Assembly (NCBI RefSeq): GCF_051622035.1
Contig: NC_135358.1
Location: 13,392,001-13,456,000 of the forward strand
Source: Arctopsyche grandis
Lineage: Eukaryota; Arthropoda; Insecta; Trichoptera; Hydropsychidae
Length of the DNA stretch: 64,000 bases
Direction of reading: 5' to 3'
Under the pieces are notes generated by a model. The model did no database searches. It worked only from the letters and a program-made list of their open reading frames with translations, and had not been told where the DNA came from. The stretch's first letter is position 1. Each line of letters starts with the position of its first letter. The translations under genes were made by a program, and so were the position numbers. Of this stretch, positions 48,681-59,104 are shown piece after piece.

Positions 48681-50402
48681 GTATGTACATATATCAGGAC
48701 TTATCCCAATATCTGAGTGTTCATGAAAATTTAGCATTATGAAGCGATTTAAATTGCGAGAAAATGACATACTATTTGTCAACACATGTTATTTATTCTT
48801 CGGTCGATAGGAATGAACGGATGTATGAAGTCATATATGTATGTGTATATGAATAAATAAAATATAAAATGCGTACCGCTTAAGTCGGGAGAAGTGATAT
48901 TCATACCTGAATTTCACCCTCACTATGTGCTCTATTTTTAAATAGCACATTGACATAATATAATATGGCAGTGTCTATTGTTAATATTCTCCTCACGTCC
49001 CGTCGATTTGAAGTCGTGATGAGGAGCGGCCAAGCTAAGCGCACACTGTGAGACCGGGGAAACCGTTGAACCGGTGCCAAAACAGAACTAGACCAGTCGT
49101 CGCTCGTGGAATGAAAAAAAAAACAGAACCAAATCAAAAACATACAAAAATGTCGACAAAATCCGAGTGAATAAAACAGCAACGACCTGGAAGCCAGCTG
49201 GCATGCCGGCGAAACCTGGAGGGCATCGTACGAAGGCATCGGCGCGTGAAGCCATGAAGAGTATGAGAAGTTGGTCGTTCAGAACCAGGGTGTTTACCCA
49301 CGTAGAAAAACCCAATTAAGGTCACCGTTCAAAAATGGGAGGCAGGAATCGAAAACAATACAAATTCCAGTTTAATTTTACCACATTCATAATACAGCTT
49401 ACTCGTATGTCTATCATTCTACTGTTGAATAATTTAAATTCGTTTAGTAAATGTATTATTACTATGTGGAAAACTTTCGATCATATCATAAAAACGTTTG
49501 ATTTATTATTCAATGTATTAGGCTATTTGATTGATTTAACTTGGACAATGGATTTACACGTTGTACTATATTGGAATTTCAATCCAGTTATGAGACAAAA
49601 ATAAAATAAAAGTATCAAAGAAAGGCTAACATGAAAAATGATCGCGCATGAAATACATTTCTTGTAATCTTTTATCACTTTATCTCATATGTAATTTCAT
49701 CCTACTGGAAAATTTTATTGTGATAAATTATGTCTGCGTGTACAGAAATCTAATATTAAATCATCTATTTTCTGATGATTCTAAAAAGAGTTGTGAACCA
49801 ATCTATAACCAGTAGTTGTGAAAACCAATCTATCATGAAAAAAAAAATTTAGTGTCATCAATTACAATGATGGCATGAAACAGAATAGTTGACTCAAACA
49901 ACATAAATAATAATTTTTGGAAAATTCATGTCTTACTGTTTCTTGATCACGTGATTCGGAAGGGGAAAAAATTAAATTATTGACGAATTATATAATAAAT
50001 AGACATTAATTTGCATGGTGTTGCGACCGTGAACGCGTTATACCGTTATTGTTGCACTTTTTGTCGCTATTAAAATGTTCATTTAATATTCTTCTATTGA
50101 CCCACTATCGCATTGATACAATGCTTTAAATGTCTACAATTAAAGTTAATACCTAACATAAAAAAGTATTCAAAACGCACCGGTTAGTATTAATAATTGA
50201 AGACACGCAAATATGAAATTGTATTTACATTGCGTTCGATCGAGAATAGTGTGACACAGATAAACACAATAAAGTTGCACAATCGATGGTTGACGACATT
50301 GCGGTGCGAAATGGGTTAAAAGAACGAAATAAGGTGGACGAGAATAGAGGGCGAATGCATCAGTGACGAAATGAACACATGTGCATCGATTATTTTGTCT
50401 AG
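48681..50402. other. Interval with one weak candidate coding segment
   Basis: A GC-richer patch at 49000-49320 holds ATG at 49203 opening 29 codons (MPAKPGGHRTKASAREAMKS, then MRSWSFRTR) before a possible but weak donor GTGTTT. It may be a 5' exon, or chance. The remainder is AT-rich with no feature. Confidence 0.25.
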
Positions 50403-50405
50403 GAC

Positions 50406-50470
50406 AGCGGCTCCCAACCTTTTTTGACCCGCGTACCTCTTGGCAACCCGTTTCCAAAAATTGAACTCGT
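50406..50470 (+). mobile_element. hAT-like 5' terminus, partner not found
   Basis: CAGCGGCTCCCAACCTTTTTT is the characteristic start of many hAT elements, followed by GACCCGCGTACC. No inverted partner is visible downstream, so the extent is unknown. Confidence 0.4.
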
Positions 50471-51744
50471 ATTAGATTTATTTCTAATTGAATGAACCTC
50501 AAACTGCCCCATCTGCCCTATAAAGTTTGTGGAGCTCGTACAAATTTATATTTTTATATATGCCATAGTGCAATGCCAGGTCATCCTTAATCGACGCTAT
50601 GGCTAACTGTTTACATATCATATTATGTGATGTAGGTATACCTATATATGTACAGATATCAATGCGCAAGTAAATGTATGCTTGCAAGTTGCAACAATCA
50701 AACACAGAGGTGCACGGCACATGTTCTATTTTTATAGTTTTATACAGTTTCGTACATGTAAAATAACGCTAGCACGCCTAGACTATGCTATGGCACCCAT
50801 GCCAAAACTCACCCCTGAAGTGTTTATTATTTTTATTAAATATGTTCAACTAAAAAAAAGAAGCATGCGCCGCAGACGAAAGCTATTTTCGGATGTTTGA
50901 GAAAGCCTAGTGTAGAATATGAGCTCAATTGGCCAATTTTTGAAGAAGAGTATCTTTGTGTGATTTATTTGATACGTTCGCTAAATTCAAGTTTTCTCAG
51001 GCAATGGACATATTAATTTTTGGTTTCTTATTATAAATAAATATATAAATATAATGGAACCGTCCCATCCAACGTTAGGCAAGTAGAAAAAAAAATTAAT
51101 AATCGGTGTGCGGAAAAGTCAAAAATGAAGGTAGTAAAGTGTTTATACGTTTTTGTTTTCTCACGAATCCCGGTTTCGAATCGCTAGTCTATAAAATTCA
51201 AGCCGCTATAAATGAAGGCTTAAATGCATATAAACGGTTAACGATCGAATTCGATATGGCGATTTTACACGGTACGATTTTTCGTTATTTATTTTCAGCG
51301 TTAGTTTGCCCGAGTTAACCCTTTCAGGACCCGGGCTATTTTCGCTGTCATTAATTTCCGCTGTGTGTTCCAATCGATATCCGACCCTGCGAGACGATCG
51401 TGTAGGTACATACATACATACAATGTAAAAAGCGAAAATAGCGTTCATCGTCAACAGCTTGATTGCTTGATTTATATTTCAGTGAGATTGACGTTTTTCT
51501 CCTATGTTGGATTTGCGTTTCGAAATGTTTTTTATGTTGGCTAATCTTTATTTGTTTTCGTTGATTACTTCATCGTAAACTCGGAATTGTATCACACATT
51601 GTCGATAAATTATGACATGAAATCGATTTATTGTACCGCATAATGTACAATCAGCGCTAACTACTACATAATTAATTAATTTTGAAAGAGAATCTAAAAG
51701 ATTCACATCGCATTTCTACATATTTACTCTTTATTCAATCATAA
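50471..51744. other. Interval without supported features
   Basis: Includes possible decayed transposon body after 50406. Short open frames here look like chance. A GC-richer patch at 51300-51400 has no recognisable content. Confidence 0.35.
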
Positions 51745-52186
51745 TAGCCAGCAGCATGGCTCGGTCGCTGGGATTTTGCCTAGCACCGATAGGTCACTGG
51801 GTTCGATCCCGTGAGTTGACCTCGAATGAAAAGAATTTATTCTAATTATATTATCTGTAATGCTGTTAGTCAGATTTGGGTATTTGTTATTACAAGTCGA
51901 TCGTTTCCTATCAGAGTTTGCCAATTTTTCTGATTTCATTGTTGAAACGGTTCCTCCATTAAATTGGCTCAAAACCATCCTACTATTTGAGTGTGATTTA
52001 TGTACAATAAAATTTATGTACAAGTTAAAATTCATAGATGTCTCGTTAATTTTGAGTTTTTCAGTGTCTCGTAATTCAGCGACATATGTAATAAAAATGC
52101 TGCATTGCTTGTAATTGGCCAGGAAGGCGCATTTGGGTTTACCTGTTAGGCCTTCCTGGTATATATGTATGTAAAATAAATAATTA
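51745..52186 (+). mobile_element. tRNA-derived SINE (about 440 bp)
   Basis: A tRNA-like head contains an A-box match TGGCTCGGTCG at 51757-51767 and a perfect B box GGTTCGATCCC at 51800-51810, the internal pol III promoter. After about 280 bases of unrelated body there is a terminal stem-loop, CCAGGAAGGC pairing with GCCTTCCTGG (52120-52159), then TATATGTATG and a TAAAATAAATAA tail. The head is not an intact tRNA gene because the acceptor stem does not close. Confidence 0.75.
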
Positions 52187-54420
52187 AGATTATGCTACAT
52201 ATTTTTAAAATTGATCGAAGCAGCTCATTAATAAGGGGGCTATTTTTGGTTTTGATATTTTAATTATTTTTGATTACACAAGAACTCTAAATCTTACATC
52301 TGAGATCCAGATTATAGAATACTTCTAACCAGGGCGCTATACAAAAAGCGCAAAACTGAAGTGTTATTCAAGTGATGCACGTTCTGAATGAAAAATCCAA
52401 TCAAAACAAATATCCGAAATATCTCCATTTATTCTCAAAGGTCTTTCGTGAAGAGTTTTCTTATCAGAAACACATTTCCCAAATGATAATCAAGTTCTGA
52501 AGGTGCAAGAGATCTAGAAAAAGTTACAGTATGGCCTTTACTAACACAAAAAACATTATTTAACGCGTTTAGATCCGCATGAATATCAAAAAATGAAATT
52601 TTAGTACTGAAAAGTAAGGGGGCCTAGGTTTGAGCCTTGAAAAACCCCAGACGGAGATATATTCAGCGGAATAATAGTGTCCAAAAGTGACAATATATTG
52701 TTTGCGATTTGATAAATAATTAATTTAAAATTACATCATTTACGTAGAAAGATACCATGGTGAACTTTTTCAAGTGATTTGATAAATTAAGAATTTTAAC
52801 AACAAATAAAGTTTGGCTTGCTTTAAATTGTCCGTTTTGGCCTTTTCATACTACCTAAAGATTTAAGCATGTATTTAATTTATGTGTCGATACTTATTCT
52901 TTCAAAAAATATCTTAATAACCGATACGATTTATCTTTGTATGTATATATGTACTTAACACAAGTAAAAATAATATTAAAAAAATAACAATTTTTCAATA
53001 ATTATGTTCAATGTAAAATCTTATCGAATACATTGAGCGTGCTATACATTTTGCAATAATTTGTTATATTGTAACAGAAACAGTTTCCAATATCTCTTTT
53101 CGCTCTAAATCGATTTATAATAATTGGAAACGTTTCAAATTATAGTTATTTTTATTATAAGACGTTTATCATAAAAAAAATAATTTCTCTTCAGGTGAAT
53201 CGATAAGCCGTTCTATGTATTAGAATGTTTATATATAAAAATAGTTTTATTGAATTTAACATTTTAATGAAATATTATATATGCGTATTTCGATCGTGAG
53301 CCGATACGAAAGTTTAATGCGACGAACGCATTTACCCAGATGATCATAATAAGCGGAAATATCGTCCGACCGTTACAGGTGAAAGACAATGACGTTGCTA
53401 TAAAGCTTTGTCTTCTTATCTTTTGTCAGTTGAATGTTAATTAACGCGTCAACAATGGTAGGCACGGGATGACGATTATAAAACGGCGACGCACGCAAAA
53501 GGTTAACATCATTTTCGAACGTCACCGTTTTCCAAAAAAAGGCACGAATATCAACAATGGCATTAATACCTCGATTCAACGTCACGGCGAAAGTGTATCA
53601 AATTTAAGGACAAAATTAAATATTTGCGTGGGGTGTGGGGTGAGTGGCAAATATGGCGTGTCGAAGTGCGTCAATGGAGTTGTGGTTGTAAAGCGGACTT
53701 TGCACGAGATCCGGAAACTGCCCGCACCTTTCCGGATCGGAGGGATTTTCTCATGACGTTTCGGAAAATTAACCGTTCATCGATTTTCCGGCGACCTTTC
53801 GTCGTTCGATTGTTGGTCGGCCAACTGGAGCAACATGACATTTCGTCGACCCGGTCACACTCCAAATCCAGCATTAACATTAGATCGACACCTCCACAAT
53901 AGCACGCAATCGAAAAGGTAATTTTAATCCGGTCGAAAGCTGTCTGTGTTTAAATATTTAAATTATAGGCTTTTTCGTGTCCATTTTCGAAAAAATTCGG
54001 TCGATTTCGACGGCTGTGTTGTCGTCGAAGGGGTTTTATTAGTAATTAAATGGTGAATATTGGAGAGAGAGAGAGTTGGAAAAATTATAAAGAATAAAAT
54101 CAGGAAAATTTGGCAAAATTCAAACAAAACACAAATATGTACATATGTAATCAAAATAAACTCATAATTTAACAAACCTGTTTTTTGTTTTTAAGTTGTT
54201 TTTAATGACATCGAAAGTCTCTGGTTATCTTTGAATTATAAAATACATATGTATGTATCTACTACCGGTCGAACTTGACTTTGCCGGGGTCCATTTTGAA
54301 ACAGTTTTAAGCAAATTCACGCCCCCTTCATAATTTTCAAATAAACCTTTTAGAACTTGAAACAAATGAACACCCTTTTTGTATTATATTCATGCATATG
54401 GTTCTTACTTATATTATACT
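52187..54420. other. Interval with a CpG-richer patch, no supported gene
   Basis: Mostly AT-rich. At 53280-53930 the GC and CpG content rises and overlapping open frames occur on both strands (for example 53469-53756 on plus). I recognise none and the codon pattern is not convincing. It could be a 5' exon or CpG-rich promoter; GGGGTGAGT at 53637 is a possible donor. Confidence 0.35.
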
Positions 54421-54840
54421 AGTGTTGGACCCGTTGATTTCAACGGGTGGTTTCGAAAAGGAATTGAAACTCGAATAAAAATAAAGTTAAAGATATTGAA
54501 TCGACTGGTTTCGAAAAGAAAATGATGCACGAATTAGAAATTACGAATGACAAATTACGAATTACGAATTACCTTTTGTGCATCGCCGACGCCCCGATGC
54601 CTTTGCCCCCAGCGCCCCGATGCCTTCGGCACCCCGGGGCCTTCGCCCCCGGCGCCTCCGACGCTCCGGGGCCTTCGCCCCCAGCGCCGCCGACGCCTCC
54701 GGCGCCCCCAGTGCCCCCGATGGCTTCGGTACCCCGGGGCCTTCGCCCCCAGCGCCTCCGACGCCTCCGGCGCCCCCGATGCCTTTGGAACCTCGGGGGC
54801 TTCGCCTCCGGCGCCCTCGAGGTATATAAATATATATAAT
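54421..54840 (-). mobile_element. Helitron-like terminus, family 2, with GC-rich passenger
   Basis: On the minus strand the element ends with CCCGTTGAAATCAACGGG, a stem of eight pairs with a tiny loop, then TCCAACACTAG followed by T. A hairpin close to a CTAG end is the Helitron 3' signature. Towards its interior lies the minisatellite at 54580-54825. The 5' TC end could not be located; about 54840 is my estimate. Confidence 0.6.
54580..54825. repeat. GC-rich minisatellite with irregular units of about 45-60 bp
   Basis: The word GGGGCCTTCGCCCCC with a following GCGCC(T/G)CCGACG recurs four times with variation. The array is the most GC-rich DNA in the window. All three plus-strand frames remain open and Pro/Ala-rich, which is an effect of composition, not coding evidence. 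A related block lies on the other strand inside the Helitron at 26485-26565. Confidence 0.8.
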
Positions 54841-55043
54841 AAATTTATTATATATAGTTTAATACCATAAGGGCAACACGTAAAGGAATTATGGTAAAAT
54901 ATATATATATTTTAATATAAAAGAAATATACATAATCACTTTCCCTTCTGAATTTACCAATGTGAACGTCAATCACACATACATATTATATGTATTTATC
55001 AAAAATTTCATGCTTCCTGTTTGTCCAGTCGGTACTCTGGAGG

Positions 55044-55083
55044 CTTAAAATCTGCATAGATCGACATCTATGCAGATTTTAAG
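55044..55083. other. Perfect 17-bp hairpin with 6-base loop
   Basis: CTTAAAATCTGCATAGA pairs with TCTATGCAGATTTTAAG around TCGACA. It stands alone, with no related copy in the window. It may be the centre of a small palindromic element. Confidence 0.7.
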
Positions 55084-56336
55084 GCTTCATTTTGGATACA
55101 GATAATGGCACCTATATAATTGTAATTCTGAATTAGTATTATAATCATAAAACAAGTTTTTTATACTAAGTAGAAAAACTTTTGGGTCATGTTCTCAAAA
55201 CTAGTGTTGCTCCACTAAAAACTGGCTACATTAACCTGGGCTTAATATCATGCAAATCTTAATTGCAGTTACACATGTGTATGTACATATGTACATACAC
55301 ACATACAAGCATGTATATTTAAATTAACGGTTAATGCTTCGGCTGAATCGATATTTGCATCCAGAAATTTTAGTATAGATTCAAACAAATACTCGGTAAT
55401 TATGGAGTTTTTAAAAATGACCACTTCTAAGCTCAATTTTATCTCAAGCTCTTCAAATCTGACTAAATATTTGAAGTCCTGATTGAAATTTGAGCACTTG
55501 TATACATTTGTGATGTCATCAAAGTAATGACGACTTCGTAAAATTGTGATTGTAAACTTTTGAAAAAGCGCGATAAGAGACTTCAATGCGTCATTATTTC
55601 AATGAATCGCAGGTACTTTTTTAATAATAATAACTACTTGAATTTTATTGCCTGATAGCTAGTGTTACATACATACATACATATATGGTGTAAATTTCCA
55701 GGCAGCTGGTATTGATCTGAAACAAAGTGACGTGATTCTTAACAATTCATGCAAGTGTCTAATTTTAACTTTACACAGTACATATGTATGTACCTACTCC
55801 TACATAAGGACGAAATACCATGAAAGCAAGAACTTATCCGAGATTGGTTTATGTTATGCATTAAGAATTTTCAATTTGAAAACCCAACTTCCCTCATAAA
55901 ACCCTAAACTCGACAACATCTCACTTACGTGTGTATTTCGGTATTTTTTCAAACAAATTATTTTTACTAATTTATTTTTGTTTTTTATTTTATATGAAAT
56001 TTCGGTCACGTTCAACAGGCTTTTCTATAGTTGACCTTATGTATTTTAGATATACATACTTGAAATATGAATACCCGATTTCCTTCTGGATCGAAACCTA
56101 GGTCAAGTTCATTCAAACATTTTGATCGTCTCAATATTGTCTCTATATACATAAATGATTCAACATTTATACAATTTTTCTTTCAAATTTGATTATTATA
56201 TTTTTAATTAAAGATAAATAATTTCAAATATATTTACTTTAATGAAAACATGAATTTTCCGGACAGAGTAAAAAGCTCAATGTCCTGACTGGTTGTGAGA
56301 AAAAAAATCTTTGAAAACTGAATTGTAGCTTATGAT
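55084..56336. other. Interval without supported features
   Basis: AT-rich DNA with microsatellite patches near 55280 and 55670. Nothing else could be supported. Confidence 0.5.
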
Positions 56337-56953
56337 TAGGGTGACCATATTTTCCAGGACTCAAAACGAGACGCTTCGCATGAAATCCCCCCTCCCCCCA
56401 TATAAAAAAATGCATGCCCAAATATTTTATAACTTTTATCTCAAATAACCTTTGTTGTCACGAAATTATACATTTTTTCAGAATATATAATTCTTGTGTA
56501 TAAAGAAACAAGATAAAAAATATTAATATAAAAAGTACATGCACCGCAGGTTGATTTTTTTTAAAAGTATCCACAAAAATATTCTCGTTTTCTTTTAATT
56601 TCAAAAATTATGTGCAACTGAAAAACTTGATTTCTTTAATGGTCATTTATTTTTTTGTCAAGTATATAATTTTTACCAGAACTTCCATTTTTTAAAGAGA
56701 AGAAAATTAAAGAAGATAAAATATTATATAATATAGTATTTTACAGTTATTTAAAAATAATTTTGATGAAAATAAGAGCACGAAGTGATATTTTTTGAAG
56801 AAACATAAAATGAACAAGTAACAAAATATTTAAATGTTTAAAATGAATACATTGTATATTTATGTTTTTGCGACAAATCAGACAATTTTACGAAAGCGAT
56901 GACGAACGCAAAGCACTTGAAAAATGGGACTGTCCCAGCCAAAATGGTCCCTA
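56337..56953. mobile_element. Possible TAGGGTGACCA-ended transposon remnant
   Basis: The left end TAGGGTGACCATATTTTCC and right end GGCCATTTT-like GGGACTGTCCCAGCC then AAAATGGTCCCTA resemble each other in inverted orientation with indels. The start matches a known widespread type of terminus (TAGGGTGACCA). Flanking octamers agree at about five of eight positions only. Interior AT-rich, no coding sequence. Confidence 0.35.
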
Positions 56954-57803
56954 CTTTTATTATTTCAAAATTTTCCGGAAAAATTCTCCTTTCGGGCTAG
57001 ATTTATGATACTTTTTGAAACTCGGAATATGCAAACGAATAATGAGCTTTTAGTGTTATCATGAATTTGAATATGTATGTTTATAATTGGACATCTATAC
57101 CGATAGCAATAGTCCCTGAAAAATGGAAGCATATGTGTACACCGAGCGGAATAATCCTGCCAAATCCTATTATTCTGATACGATTTGCTGACCGGACCAG
57201 AAAGCGTCCGCTACGTTAACCTTATACTCACACTTCGATACTTCGTATTTGAGGCTTTATTCTGAAACGATCGAAACCAGCAATGGCCCTCTGGCCCTCG
57301 AATGCTGAGAACTCATTGTCTTATCGACGTATCATTTGTATTATGTGAATTGTGTCACTCGACCGTGATTTTTTCACAGTTGCACAACTACACAGACGCT
57401 CACATTGCGATTATGTCAAGATCGTTACGTGGCCATTGTTGGCGTTATCGCACACTTTTGCTTTTAACATATTCCTATTTTGTTTGGCATGTTTTTTTGT
57501 CCTCTCGATTCTATCGCCTGTTGCGTGATCTATTGTTCACTTTTCATATTTTCTTACTGTTCGCTTTTAATGTCACTACAGTAAGCTGGACACATAGATA
57601 CATAGGTCACCTTTGAAAGTATTTCATACAAATTTAAAATGCTTGATTTTCTAAAAAAAATTCACATTCAAAAGTAGAACTGTAATCTTATAATTTAAAA
57701 ACTGTTTTCAGACGGCTAGGAGCCTGGAGCTTTTAATATTTTCCCTATTCTACTATTCTACATATTTCATTTGTTATGCATGTTTTATAGGAATAAAGAA
57801 ATA
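56954..57803. other. Interval without supported genes
   Basis: A modest GC rise at 57170-57480 contains open frames on both strands with no recognisable product. It might be an untranslated exon but no evidence decides this. Confidence 0.35.
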
Positions 57804-58450
57804 AACCAAGGGCTGTGGAGTCGGATCAATATTTTCCGACTCCCGACTTTATTTTATGATTCAACTCCGACTCCAACTTGAATGATTTTAGCAGTGGCGT
57901 GCCCTGAAAATCTCCCTGTTTTTGTCACACACCCTTATTCAGGTGTGCGCGAGCAAGATCAAAGGGGACTAGGTGACGTCATATCTAGTACCCTGTATCC
58001 TGCTCACATATGTACATGTAAGTAAGGCTGTGCAACAAAAACAGGAATATTTTCACGGCACGCCACTGGATTTTAGTAAGATTTTTCATACTTTTCGACT
58101 TTTCATGTCAACGTATAAAATTATTAGTAATAAAAATAATAGCGATTTTCGAAATATAAAAATTAGAGGATTAAAAATTGACATGCAACCCAATTTATAG
58201 AATTATTGGTAAAAAAAATAGTAATAAATAAAAAGTACATTAATACACAGGAAACAATCGGTTTTAGTCACAAAACATCAAAATGCCTGCAATTCAACGA
58301 TTTTATTTATAATGTAATTTATAATCATGGTGTTTATATAGAAATTAGTAAGTTTAAATTTATTAGTGGATTTACTTTAGTAAAATTGGAGACTCTAGTT
58401 GACACATACCGTAATAAAGAAAATGAGTCGAAGTCGGTTGATTATTTTTA
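57804..58450 (+). repeat. GGAGTCGG-family element, copy 3, interrupted by a hAT MITE
   Basis: It begins AACCAAGGGCTGTGGAGTCGG and follows copy 2 through AATGATTTTAG, is interrupted by 57892-58068, then resumes with TAAGATTTTTC, ACGTATAAAATTATTAGTAA, AAATTGACATGCAACCCAAT and GAGTCGAAGTCGG. The right terminus CCTTGGTT is missing. Confidence 0.7.
57892..58068. mobile_element. hAT-like MITE (177 bp) with perfect 8-bp target duplication
   Basis: Ends CAGTGGCGTGCC and GGCACGCCACTG are perfectly inverted over 12 bases. Flanking octamers GATTTTAG (57884-57891) and GATTTTAG (58069-58076) are identical. Removing the MITE and one octamer restores the host repeat. Same family as 23720-23912, with shared blocks CTGAAAATCTCCCTG-like, GGGGACTAGGTGACG and GTATCCTGCT. 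Confidence 0.93.
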
Positions 58451-59104
58451 CTTTGTCTATGTACGTAGTAACAACAATAGATGAAGTTTTGTGATCATGC
58501 GAAAATTCGAACTCGAGATTTTGACTGATTCGAACTCAGAATCGATCACTGATCACGTTTTCATAATCTAGAAAAGCAAGAAAAGCGAGATTGAGAAAAT
58601 CATTTTTTTTCAATCTTCTTTGGCAATATGTAATTAATTTTATTTAATATTAAAATAACTAAATAAACGGAAATACTACTTTATGAAAAAAAGGATCTTA
58701 AATATAATTTGTTAAGTTTACGCTTTTTACAAAGTTTTTTGACATTCTTGTAAAATATGTGCCTGGGGGGGATGCAATTACAATCTCCCGGTTTAGATAT
58801 CAATAAATCTGGCAGCCCTAAATAAGCACCAATTAGCTTACACAACAATACTTATATAATACATATTCATATTACTACCTGCCCGACATTGTATATTTTC
58901 CTTTGATGATAAATTGATGAATCATTGGCGAGATGTGATGTCTGATTGCGCAACATCATAAAATATTCCGATTTAAGTGACATAGTAATTTGTAAAATTC
59001 AATTCATAAACATTTCCGGAACGATTCTTGATAGATTACAGCAGAATCTGGATACGTTCGACTTTAAGTCTGGATTCTACCCACCCGCTTAAATATTATG
59101 TATA
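58451..59104. other. Interval without supported features
   Basis: AT-rich. GAACTCGAGATTTTGACTGATTCGAACTCAGAATCGATC at 58508-58545 is a short imperfect repeat only. Confidence 0.4.

Noticed and set aside
51745-51820. Possible tRNA gene from the A and B boxes.
   Set aside because: The acceptor and anticodon stems do not close and the sequence continues into a SINE body with a repeat tail.
53280-53930. A coding gene in the CpG-richer patch.
   Set aside because: Frames overlap on both strands, none has a recognisable product, and the possible donor at 53637 has no supported partner.
54522-54870. Three overlapping long plus-strand frames rich in Pro, Ala and Arg.
   Set aside because: They are open only because the minisatellite is GC-rich and lacks AT-rich stop codons; all three frames are open together and follow the repeat unit.
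57302-57616. A 104-codon plus-strand frame with hydrophobic stretches.
   Set aside because: Hydrophobicity follows from AT-rich codons and no family or splice evidence supports it.
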